Assembly (NCBI GenBank): GCA_036501845.1
Contig: DASXZO010000098.1
Location: 1 to 64,000 of the forward strand
Reading direction: 5' to 3'
Length of the DNA: 64,000 bases
Origin: JBBREP01 sp036501845
GTDB lineage: Bacteria; Actinomycetota; Acidimicrobiia; IMCC26256; PALSA-610
A program made the translations under genes and the position numbers. Of this stretch, positions 16,634 through 24,308 are shown piece after piece. Each line of letters opens with the position of its first letter. Position 1 is the first letter of the stretch. The notes under the pieces are model-generated. The model was not told where the DNA came from. It made no database searches and saw only the letters and a list, made by a program, of their open reading frames with translations.

Positions 16634-17875
16634 TCACACCTTCACCCGGGGGTGCGCGGCGAGCACGTCGGTCGGCCAGTGGCCGAGCAGACCGGCCGGA
16701 TGCGCCGGGCGGCCGAGGTAGTAACCCTGGCCGTCGTGCACGCCGAGGTCGCGCATCGTCACGAGCTCACGTGCGTTCTCGATGCCTTCGGCGGTGAGCT
16801 CCGCGCCCACCTGCTCGGCAAAGCGCACGAGTGAACCGGCAAGTGCCTGCTTCACCGGGTCGCGATCGATGTCGCGAGTCAGGCTGATGTCGAGTTTGAT
16901 GACGTCGGGATTCAGCTTCAGGATGTGCCGCAGGCTCGCGTAGCCCGCACCGGCATCGTCGACGGAGATCAAGGCGCCACGCGCCTGGAGCGCGTCGGTC
17001 ACCTCGCGCAGCGCTCCGTAGTCGTCGATCGGCTCGTGCTCGGTGATCTCGAATGCCAGACCGTGCACGTCGGTGCACGCCGCGAGCTCGGCGAACTCGG
17101 CCGTGAACAGCGTGGGCGGCGACACGTTCACCGCGAGGGTCCATGAGGGGTGCAGCTGCTCACGGCAACGGAGCGCGGCGCGGATCGCCGACAACTCGAG
17201 CGCCGCGCCGAGACCGATCGCGGCGGCGTCGGCGAACCATTCGTCGGGCCCGCGCCACGGCTCGGTGCCGAAGCGGGCCAGCGCCTCCACGCCCACCGTG
17301 CGGCGGCTGTGGAGCGCCACGAACGGTTGGAACACCATGTCAGGACCGCCGCGCTCGATCACCTTCTCGATCGCGAGCAGCACCTGCGCGCGGTCGGCAG
17401 CGCGGTCCTGCTCGTAGCGCATGCGGTCGCGCAGTTCGCGCGCCAAGGTGGCGTTGTGCTGCAGGATTTCCTGGTAGCAGACGCGGATGGAGAGCAGGTT
17501 CTGCACGCGCAGCAGTAGCTCGCCGGTGTCGATCGGCTTGGCGAGGAAGTCGTTGGCGCCGGCCTGGAGCGCGCCTTTGGCGGCATCGGGCGAGTTGTCG
17601 GCGGTGAGCACGAGCACGGGCACGAATGCTCGACCGCGCTGTTGCGCGTGCATGCGGCGAAGGAACTCGATGCCGCCGATGTGCGGCATGTGCAGGTCGA
17701 GCAGCACAAGGTCGGGCTCGTGGGTGAGCACCTCGTCGAGCCCGACACGAGGATCGTTGTATGTGGTCACGTGATCGAACCCGGCCGTCGCGAGGACGGC
17801 GCGAATCAACTTCGCGCTGGCCGGTTCGTCGTCAACGACGACTACTCGTGCCCGTCGGATCGCGGAATGCGACAT
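16634..17875 (-). CDS. Response regulator with EAL c-di-GMP phosphodiesterase domain
   Basis: 413 residues from ATG 17875. Receiver domain: DD at 15-16, phosphoacceptor Asp60 in LVLLDLHMP, Lys113 in AKPID. A helical linker follows, then an EAL domain with VEALARF (197-199), EITEHEP and DDAGAGYASL, where the usual DDFGTGYSS is altered. The key EAL and KLD residues remain, so hydrolysis of c-di-GMP to pGpG is plausible but needs proof. No partner kinase is adjacent. The other c-di-GMP enzyme is at 24.3 kb. Confidence 0.85.
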   Translation of the reverse strand: MSHSAIRRARVVVVDDEPASAKLIRAVLATAGFDHVTTYNDPRVGLDEVLTHEPDLVLLDLHMPHIGGIEFLRRMHAQQRGRAFVPVLVLTADNSPDAAKGALQAGANDFLAKPIDTGELLLRVQNLLSIRVCYQEILQHNATLARELRDRMRYEQDRAADRAQVLLAIEKVIERGGPDMVFQPFVALHSRRTVGVEALARFGTEPWRGPDEWFADAAAIGLGAALELSAIRAALRCREQLHPSWTLAVNVSPPTLFTAEFAELAACTDVHGLAFEITEHEPIDDYGALREVTDALQARGALISVDDAGAGYASLRHILKLNPDVIKLDISLTRDIDRDPVKQALAGSLVRFAEQVGAELTAEGIENARELVTMRDLGVHDGQGYYLGRPAHPAGLLGHWPTDVLAAHPRVKV

Positions 17876-18022
17876 GGACCCTTCCATAGGCGATGCACGA
17901 TTCCCCACTAGTCGGTCACTGAACCATCGACCGCAGGGTGTGGCCCACTGAAGTTGCGAGCGCCGATCACTGGGGCGTTTGAGCACTACAAACGCACAAC
18001 AAACTGTTGGGAAGTCGGCGTC

Positions 18023-18652
18023 CTACGCGGTCTGCTCGTCGATCATCGCCTGGAGACCGCGGATGAAGATACTGAGGAACAGCTCGAAGAGACGTGCCGC
18101 GTCGTCGTCGATGAGCCGGGCTTGCGAGAAGCCGTCCGACGCGATGCCGAAGATCCCGGCAAGGTCTTCGATCGCGATGGGAATGTGCTCGCCGGTGCGG
18201 GCCGTGAGCGCGCGTATATAGGTGGCAATGCGCTGTTGGTTTGCCTGCGCGAATGCGCGGGCGCGAACGCGCGCCTCGGGATTGCGAATTGCGTAGAGCT
18301 GGTATTCGAGCATCACGGCCACGAATTCGCGATCGAGGATGAGATGGCGCCACTCCTCGGCGACCGCAGCCACATCCTGCTGCTGGTACTGCTCGAGCGG
18401 CGTCGCGGCCGACGGGACGGCGTCGAATTCGGCGATCACACGCTCGTTCAACCGCCCGCATGCGGCGTTGAGCAACTCCTCCTTGTCGGCGAAGTGCTTG
18501 TAGATCGCGCCGCGGGTGTAGCCCGCGCTCTCGGCGATCTCGTCGAGCGAGGCACCGTGGAAGCCGCGCTTGGCGAACACGCTGATCGCCGCCTCGAGGA
18601 GGGCGTCACGTGTCCGCTGCATCCGCCGCTCGGGCGTGAGTCTCTCGGCCAC
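18023..18652 (-). CDS. TetR-family repressor
   Basis: 209 residues from GTG 18652 (ATG 18622 is an alternative). Helix-turn-helix: FHGASLDEIAESAGYTRGAI YKHF, with the space added only to break the run. The C-terminal ligand domain is acidic and helical. It is divergent from an ABC exporter whose promoter contains a perfect AGATACG/CGTATCT palindrome, so it probably represses that exporter and is released by its substrate. A GCGTTTG/CAAACGC hairpin lies downstream near 17973. Confidence 0.85.
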   Translation of the reverse strand: MAERLTPERRMQRTRDALLEAAISVFAKRGFHGASLDEIAESAGYTRGAIYKHFADKEELLNAACGRLNERVIAEFDAVPSAATPLEQYQQQDVAAVAEEWRHLILDREFVAVMLEYQLYAIRNPEARVRARAFAQANQQRIATYIRALTARTGEHIPIAIEDLAGIFGIASDGFSQARLIDDDAARLFELFLSIFIRGLQAMIDEQTA

Positions 18653-18682
18653 GGCACGAGTCTCGCGCAGCGAGATACGCGC

Positions 18683-18710
18683 TTGACACCGAGATACGGT
18701 GGCGTATCTT
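18683..18710 (+). promoter_or_regulatory. Exporter promoter with TetR operator in the spacer
   Basis: -35 TTGACA (18683-18688) and -10 TATCTT (18705-18710) are 16 bases apart. The spacer and -10 hold AGATACG-GTGG-CGTATCT, a perfect 7-base inverted repeat (18692-18709). The first base expected to be transcribed is close to GTG 18717. Another half-site, GAGATACG, lies at 18672. Confidence 0.75.
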
Positions 18711-18716
18711 AGCAAC

Positions 18717-19727
18717 GTGCCCGTATCTCGTAGACCCGTATCTCGTGGACCCGGATCTCGTGGACCCGGATCTCGGGTGCTGGAGCTGGACGGGGTCGTC
18801 AAGCACTACGGCGCTCGGCGGGCGCTGGGCGGCGTGTCGTTGCAGGCCCGGGCGGGAGAGATCGTCGGGCTGCTCGGCCCCAACGGGGCGGGCAAGTCGA
18901 CGCTGGTGTCGATCGTTGCCGGGTTGCTGCGCCCCGACTCCGGGCGCGTGGTGGTCGCGGGCCACGACGTCGTGCGGGAGCCGATCGCCGCGGCGCACCA
19001 CGTGGGCATTGCCCCGCAGGAGATCGGTCTGTACGAGGTGCTCACCGCGCGCGAGAACCTGTCGAGCTTCGGCGCCCTGCGCGGACTGCGGGGTCGCGCC
19101 CGGCTCGCGCGCATCGACACGATTGCCGCCGCGCTGCGCCTCACGCACCTGCTCGATCGACCGGTGCAGACGCTCTCGGGGGGCGAGCGGCGACGCGTGC
19201 ACACCGCGATCGCATTCCTGCACGAGCCACCACTGCTGTTGCTCGACGAGCCGACAGTGGGTGCCGACATCGACACGCGCCATGCCCTGCTCGAGGTGGT
19301 GCATGCGGCTGCCGACCGGGGCGCGGCCGTCGTGTATTCCACGCACTACCTCCCCGAGATCGAACAACTCGACGCGTGGGTGGCCATCCTGGTGGGCGGC
19401 GAGCTGATTGCGACAGGCACGGTCGACGAGCTCGTCGCCCACCACGCCGAGGCCGCAGTGGAGTTGCGGTTCGCGGCGCCGCCGAACGCCGACGTGGTGG
19501 TACGGCTGGCCGCGCTCGCGGGCGGTGCGGTGGTGGCCGACGACACGGTCGTGCGCGTGCCCGCACCGGCGCCGGCCGCGCTCATACCGCCGATCATGCG
19601 CGAGCTCGGCGCCGACGCCGACGGCCTGCGCGCGGTCACGTTGCAACACGCCGATCTCGACTCCGTGTATCTCGCGCTGCGTGGCGCGCCGCACGAGGAG
19701 AACGACGCGCTTGTCGCCGCGCCGTAG
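18717..19727 (+). CDS. ABC exporter ATPase, DrrA-like
   Basis: 336 residues from GTG 18717, six bases after the -10 box (leaderless). Walker A GPNGAGKST, signature LSGGERRRV, Walker B LLLLDEPTVGAD and FSTHYLPEIEQ-type switch region (STHY) identify an ATPase of multidrug/daunorubicin-type exporters, with a C-terminal extension typical of DrrA. The first 20 residues (VPVSRRPVSRGPGSRGPGSR) come from tandem 15-bp repeats and are not part of the family. GTG 18777 gives the usual N-terminus (LELDGVVKHYG). The permease follows with overlap. Confidence 0.88.
   Translation: MPVSRRPVSRGPGSRGPGSRVLELDGVVKHYGARRALGGVSLQARAGEIVGLLGPNGAGKSTLVSIVAGLLRPDSGRVVVAGHDVVREPIAAAHHVGIAPQEIGLYEVLTARENLSSFGALRGLRGRARLARIDTIAAALRLTHLLDRPVQTLSGGERRRVHTAIAFLHEPPLLLLDEPTVGADIDTRHALLEVVHAAADRGAAVVYSTHYLPEIEQLDAWVAILVGGELIATGTVDELVAHHAEAAVELRFAAPPNADVVVRLAALAGGAVVADDTVVRVPAPAPAALIPPIMRELGADADGLRAVTLQHADLDSVYLALRGAPHEENDALVAAP
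18720..18779 (+). repeat. Four tandem 15-bp repeats at exporter start
   Basis: CCCGTATCTCGTAGA, CCCGTATCTCGTGGA, CCCGGATCTCGTGGA and a degenerate fourth copy follow head to tail. The first two copies contain the CGTATCT half-site of the adjacent TetR palindrome. They would lie in the 5' coding sequence, or in an untranslated leader if translation starts at 18777. Confidence 0.9.
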
Positions 19728-20481
19728 CACTGCGGTCGCGGCCACCGAGCTGCGGGTGTTGCGGCGTGACCCGATGCCGCTCATCGTGCTGCTCGCGATG
19801 CCGCTCATCATGGCGCCGCTCTACGACCGGGCCTTCCGCGCCACGTTGGTGCTCGGTGGTCATCCGCACGCGTCAGGTGCCGACTTCGCCGTCCCGGCTG
19901 CTGCCGTGCAGTTCGCGTTCTACCTCGCGCCGTACACCGGCTTCATGTTCTTCCGTGATCACGGATGGCGTGTGTGGCCGCGGGTGCGCGCGTCCGGCGC
20001 GTCGCCGCTCGAGATCGCGCTGGGCAAGGCCGCGCCCATGGTTGCGCTGGGCGCGCTCCAAACGCTCGTGCTGTGTGCCGTGGGCGCCGTGCTGCTCGAC
20101 CTGCACTTGCGTGAGGCGGGCGCGATCGCCATCGTGGCGCTCGTCTACACGTGCAGTGCCGTGATGGTGGGCACCGCGCTCGCCGCGCTCCTGTCGACGG
20201 TGCAGCAGTTGAACGCGATTGGATTCCTCGGCGCCACCGTGCTGGGCGCGATCGGCGGCGCGCTCGTGCCGCTGTCGACGCTGCCGCTCTGGGTGCGGAG
20301 GATCGCGCCGATCACCCCGCAGTACTGGGCCATGCGCGCGTACCGCTCCGTGATCCTCGACGGCGCCGGCGCGCGCAGTGTGCTGCTCCCTGTGGCGGTG
20401 CTCATGGGCTTCGCAGTGGCGTTCGCGGTGGTGGCCACGCGAGGGCTGCGGCGAGACACACCGAAGCGCGGCTGGAGCTGA
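19711..20481 (+). CDS. ABC exporter permease, ABC-2 type
   Basis: 256 residues with six hydrophobic segments and the late LPLWVRRIAPITPQYWAMRA motif of ABC-2 permeases (DrrB-like). TTG 19711 is chosen because GAGGAG lies ten bases upstream. It overlaps the end of the ATPase gene by 17 bases. It exports the same unknown substrate. The gene stops four bases from the convergent Erm-like gene. Confidence 0.82.
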   Translation: MSPRRSTAVAATELRVLRRDPMPLIVLLAMPLIMAPLYDRAFRATLVLGGHPHASGADFAVPAAAVQFAFYLAPYTGFMFFRDHGWRVWPRVRASGASPLEIALGKAAPMVALGALQTLVLCAVGAVLLDLHLREAGAIAIVALVYTCSAVMVGTALAALLSTVQQLNAIGFLGATVLGAIGGALVPLSTLPLWVRRIAPITPQYWAMRAYRSVILDGAGARSVLLPVAVLMGFAVAFAVVATRGLRRDTPKRGWS

Positions 20482-20485
20482 GCGT

Positions 20486-21025
20486 TCAGCCGCGCCGCAG
20501 CACGAGGACGCGGCACGGCACTGGTGGTGGAGGCCGGAACGCGGCGCGCGGCACGGGTCGCCCGAGCGCGACTTCGAACGTGTGCTGCCATCGTCGCGCT
20601 CCCGGCGCGGTAGGGCTACACCATCGACGCGCGGCCTGTTGCTGCAGCACGATGTGCGCGCTCACGAGGCGAGAGCCGCGCTGCACGAGCCGGCGAACCA
20701 GCTCGGAGGTGGCGCCGAAGGGCGGGTTGGCGACTACGTGAAACGGCCGCAACGGCAGGCGTAATGTCGCCACGTCGGCTTGGACCACCACGACGCGATC
20801 GCCGCAACTCGCGAAGCGCGCGCGCAGACGCGCCGCGCGAGCAGGATGCAGCTCCACCGCGACGACGCGCATTCCGGCGCGCACCAGCGCGTCGGTGAGG
20901 ACGCCGCTCCCGGCGCCGCAATCGAGGACCAGGCTGCGCGGAGGGAGCGCCGCGTCAGCGACGAGCCGTCGAGCCCACGAGGGATCGAGTTGGTGCCAAC
21001 CCCACCGCCGTGCGGGCGAGGCCAC
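20486..21025 (-). CDS. Erm/KsgA-like rRNA adenine N6-methyltransferase
   Basis: 179 residues. SAM-binding motif I LVLDCGAGSGVLTDAL (about 33-48), acidic VAVELHP (56-61) and the catalytic NPPFG (100-104) define the Erm/KsgA family. WGWHQLDPSWARRLV resembles the N-terminus of actinobacterial Erm proteins, which dimethylate a 23S rRNA adenine and give macrolide-type resistance. The usual helical C-terminal domain is missing or short, as in some actinobacterial members. GTG start. It is next to an ABC exporter, which fits a resistance locus. Confidence 0.75.
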   Translation of the reverse strand: MASPARRWGWHQLDPSWARRLVADAALPPRSLVLDCGAGSGVLTDALVRAGMRVVAVELHPARAARLRARFASCGDRVVVVQADVATLRLPLRPFHVVANPPFGATSELVRRLVQRGSRLVSAHIVLQQQAARRWCSPTAPGARRWQHTFEVALGRPVPRAAFRPPPPVPCRVLVLRRG

Positions 21026-21069
21026 GGCGACGGACCACCATCACGCAGATCATGCGCGCACCGTACAGT

Positions 21070-21120
21070 CGTTCTCGGTGCGTACGAGCGTGATTATCCG
21101 CGGCGAATGCACCGAGAACG
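21070..21120. repeat. 12-bp inverted repeat between Erm-like and SpoIIE genes
   Basis: CGTTCTCGGTGC and its exact reverse complement GCACCGAGAACG are separated by 27 bases. The repeat lies downstream of the SpoIIE-type gene and upstream of the Erm-like gene, and may be a terminator or an operator. Confidence 0.6.
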
Positions 21121-21168
21121 AGACGGTGGCCGCGCCGCGGGCGCGGCGGGGCGGGGCGTGTGTGGTGC

Positions 21169-23607
21169 CTATGGGAGCCGCAGCGCCAGCAGGCAGCGGT
21201 CGTCGAGGGCGGGCCCCGGCGGGGTGATGTCACGGGCGATCGCCTGGCAGATGTCGGCGAGCGGGAGCTCGGGTCGGGCGACGTGCGCCGCGGTGTCGAG
21301 GAGGCGTGCGAAGCCGTGGTCGATCGGCTCGCCGCGGCGTTCGACGAGACCGTCGGTGAACAACAACACGGTGTCACCGGCGGCGAGGGTGCTCTGGAAT
21401 CCGAGGTAGCGCGGCGATTCGGCGACGCCGATGGGCACGCCCACGTTCACGTCCTCGAGCCGGGCCGCGCGGTCACGCACCACGGCGTACGGCAAATGCC
21501 CGGCCGAGGCGCCGAAGAAGCGGTGTGACGCAGGTTCGTAGATCGCGACAAGGCACGTCGCGTGATAGCCGCCAGGCGTGCGGCGTGCGAGATGGTTGAG
21601 CGCGATCAGGGCTTCCGCCGGCGTCTGCTGTTGCACCAGGTAGGCGCGCAGCGCGTGCCGGAGCTGGGCCATGAGCGCGGCTGCGGGCAGACCGTGGCCG
21701 GCGACGTCGCCGACGATCAGCGCCACTGCGCCGTCGTCGAGCGCGATGGCGTCGAACCAGTCGCCACCGACGCGTGCCTGCTCGCCCGCCGGTTCGTAGA
21801 TCCCGTGGAGCTCGACCGCTTCCACCGCGGGCACCGTTGGAGAGATCGCCTCCTGGAGCAGCAGCAGCGAGGCGTGTTCTCGCGCGAGCTGTTCAGTGGT
21901 GGCCTGCAGGCTCTGTTCGGCGGCTCGTTGTGCGGTGATGTCTTGCGCTGTGCCCCACATGCGCGTCACCTGGTCGTCGGCATCGACCGACACGGTGCCG
22001 GCGACCATGATCACGCTCGGCGGCCCGTCGCGGCGACGGCCGGTGAGCTCCACCATGAACGGCTCGCGCGTGCGTGGTGTGCTGGCGAGGAGCTCGCGCA
22101 CGTACTCGATGTCGCCGGCGCCGATCAGCAGCTCGATCGCCTCGGCCACGGGCGGAAGTGGTTCGAGCGGATCGAGGCCGAACATGTCGTACAGCTCTTC
22201 GGAGAACGTCAGCGCGGACGTTGCGAGATCGATGCTCCAGATGCCGAGCCCGGCCACTCGCCGCGCCGCGTGAAGCTGTTCGTATGCCGCCTCGAGGTCG
22301 AGCCGCGACTGGCGCATCGCCGACACGTCGCGCGCCGAGATGATCAAACCGTCGCCGAACTTCGCGACGTGCACGCTGTAGAAACCGCGCACCTCCTTGC
22401 CGTCGATGATGTCGGCGTAGGGGAGCTCGGCCACCACGAGTGGTTCGCCGCGTTCGACGACCTCGACGTAGCCCACGAAGAGCTCCGAGTCGCGCATGGC
22501 GGGATACGCCTCGAGCAGGGTGCGGCCCGCGAGGTCTTCCGACGAGCGGCCGGCCACGTCGATCGGCGTGTGGTTCATGTAGTCGATGCGGAAGTCGCTG
22601 ATGCGCCCGGCGTCGTCGCGGATGGCGGTCTCGATGGTGACGAGGTCGACCATCACGTCGAGCGCGTCGCGGAAGCGCTTCTCGGAGCGCGCGATCCTCG
22701 CCGCTTCGAGTTCGGTGTGCAGCCGGGTGCGTTCGAGGGCCTGCGCCGACTGGTCGGCGATCGTGGCTGCGAGGGCGAGCTCGTCCGGCGTGAAGGTTCG
22801 TGGCTGCGCGAACGTGAGCGCGAGCACACCACACGGTCGATCGTCCACGAGTAGCGGCATCGCAAGCCACGCCGGCGGCGCGTCGCCGCGCCCGATCGCA
22901 TGCCGGCTGATGTCGCCGCCCGCGCGCATGGCCCGCACGATCACCGCGCCATTGCGCACACAGTCGCTCACCGGGCTCTCGCTGTCGAGCGGTACGGATG
23001 CCGCGAGCGTGGGTGTGCCGGCAGCCGGTTCTACGAGCACGAGCCGCTCGCCGTGGAGTTCGTACATGCCGCACGCGTCGGCCTTGAGCGCGCGCATCGC
23101 TTCGGTGGTTGCGTTCACGGCGATGTCGGCGTCGGTGAGCGCGCCCGACAGGCGTGCGCTGACGCGACGAACGGCCGCGAGACCGACGCGGAGACGGCGC
23201 CGCCCGTAACGCGCCGCGACCACGTCGATGGCCAGCGCGAGCTCGCCACGCATCGCGGTGAGCGAGTCGAGCGCTTGCTGGTCGCTCGCGACGAGCCATG
23301 CCGCGGCCCCGACGGGTCGATCGAGCACACCGAGTGCGGCGACCACCCAAGTGCCGTCCGGGTGCTGCGCGAGCTCGCTGCCGTCGGACGACTTCGCTTG
23401 GAGGAGCGCGGTGAGCGGCGCCCGCACCACGTCGGGAACGTCGGTCTCGGTCGTGACGAAGTGGGCATCGCCAACCGCGTCGACCACGCCGAACACCATG
23501 GCCGACACGCCGAAAGGCTCGAGGCGGTGAGACGCGGCCTCCAACAGCCGGTCGAAGTCATGGATGCCCGCCCACCAGAACTCGCCCGAATTCACGCGCC
23601 GCTCCAT
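21169..23607 (-). CDS. GAF/PAS sensor PP2C-type (SpoIIE) phosphatase
   Basis: 812 residues from ATG 23607; a GTG at 23706 is a possible longer start. Two N-terminal GAF-like regions (one with ATTEAMRALKADACGMYELH) are followed by PAS domains (FRIDYMNHTPIDVAGRSSED and FSEELYDMFGLDPLEPLPP), then a SpoIIE/PP2C phosphatase with GGDWFDAI, LIVGDVAGHGLPAAALM, SAGHLPYAV and a final DDRCLLAL. These carry the metal-binding aspartates. Such enzymes dephosphorylate anti-anti-sigma factors in partner-switching stress responses. No partner genes are adjacent. Confidence 0.88.
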   Translation of the reverse strand: MERRVNSGEFWWAGIHDFDRLLEAASHRLEPFGVSAMVFGVVDAVGDAHFVTTETDVPDVVRAPLTALLQAKSSDGSELAQHPDGTWVVAALGVLDRPVGAAAWLVASDQQALDSLTAMRGELALAIDVVAARYGRRRLRVGLAAVRRVSARLSGALTDADIAVNATTEAMRALKADACGMYELHGERLVLVEPAAGTPTLAASVPLDSESPVSDCVRNGAVIVRAMRAGGDISRHAIGRGDAPPAWLAMPLLVDDRPCGVLALTFAQPRTFTPDELALAATIADQSAQALERTRLHTELEAARIARSEKRFRDALDVMVDLVTIETAIRDDAGRISDFRIDYMNHTPIDVAGRSSEDLAGRTLLEAYPAMRDSELFVGYVEVVERGEPLVVAELPYADIIDGKEVRGFYSVHVAKFGDGLIISARDVSAMRQSRLDLEAAYEQLHAARRVAGLGIWSIDLATSALTFSEELYDMFGLDPLEPLPPVAEAIELLIGAGDIEYVRELLASTPRTREPFMVELTGRRRDGPPSVIMVAGTVSVDADDQVTRMWGTAQDITAQRAAEQSLQATTEQLAREHASLLLLQEAISPTVPAVEAVELHGIYEPAGEQARVGGDWFDAIALDDGAVALIVGDVAGHGLPAAALMAQLRHALRAYLVQQQTPAEALIALNHLARRTPGGYHATCLVAIYEPASHRFFGASAGHLPYAVVRDRAARLEDVNVGVPIGVAESPRYLGFQSTLAAGDTVLLFTDGLVERRGEPIDHGFARLLDTAAHVARPELPLADICQAIARDITPPGPALDDRCLLALRLP

Positions 23608-23741
23608 TGCCGGAGTCCAAAACTGTACGTCGCGCACGCCCCCGCCGCCGTCGCGCGAAGTTGTGCAAACGAGGGGTCGGGTACGGCTCCCAGTGTGAAA
23701 CGGCACTCAATTGCCGGTTGGGCACGGTCGATGACTGGCAG

Positions 23742-24308
23742 ATGATCGCGTCGACCGCGCTCGGAGGTCATGTCGCGCACGTGATCGTGTTCGGGGTGCC
23801 CATGCTGGCACTCCTCGGAGCCATCGGCGTCCAGGAGTTGCGGGCGCGCCTGCGGGCGCGCTCGTCGGGGTCGGCTGTCGACCGTCCGGAACGGGTCCTC
23901 GACCAGGCGGGGGCGCGCGCGATCGCGGCCTCGAGTCTGGTCGTGAGCGCTGCGGTGCACATCGCCGTGGCGCCCGAGCACTTCCACGAGTATCTGGCGT
24001 ACGGCATCTTCTTCACCCTGCTTGCGATGGCGCAGCTCGGCGTGGCCGTGGCCTTCCTGCTCGGGCCACCGCGGCGACTCCTGGTAGAGGTCGCGATCGC
24101 GACCGCGGCGGTGGTGTTGCTCTGGATCGCGAGCCGCACAACCGGATTGCCCATCGGCGCGGAGCGATGGACGGCCGAAGAGGTGGGTCTGCTCGACGTC
24201 GTGGCCACCACCGCAGAGGTCATCACAGTCATCGCATGCTGCGCGGCGGTCGCCCACGCGCCGCGACGCATCGGCGCCCGCGCCCACTCGCCCGAACTCG
24301 CCCGATGA
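23742..24308 (+). CDS. Membrane protein cotranscribed with GGDEF-EAL gene
   Basis: 188 residues with about five hydrophobic helices, among them VIVFGVPMLALLGAIGVQEL, AHIAVAPEHFHEYLAYGIFF-like stretch (H and E in a helix start) and LLVEVAIATAAVVLLWIA. The soluble ends are basic. No known family recognised. The stop overlaps the ATG of the GGDEF-EAL gene, so the two are coupled, and the protein may feed signals to it. The gene runs divergent from the SpoIIE gene. Confidence 0.7.
   Translation: MIASTALGGHVAHVIVFGVPMLALLGAIGVQELRARLRARSSGSAVDRPERVLDQAGARAIAASSLVVSAAVHIAVAPEHFHEYLAYGIFFTLLAMAQLGVAVAFLLGPPRRLLVEVAIATAAVVLLWIASRTTGLPIGAERWTAEEVGLLDVVATTAEVITVIACCAAVAHAPRRIGARAHSPELAR

Noticed and set aside
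17968..17988. GCGTTTG/CAAACGC hairpin as an intrinsic terminator
   Set aside because: The stem is short and no T run follows on either strand, so it is only mentioned with the TetR gene.
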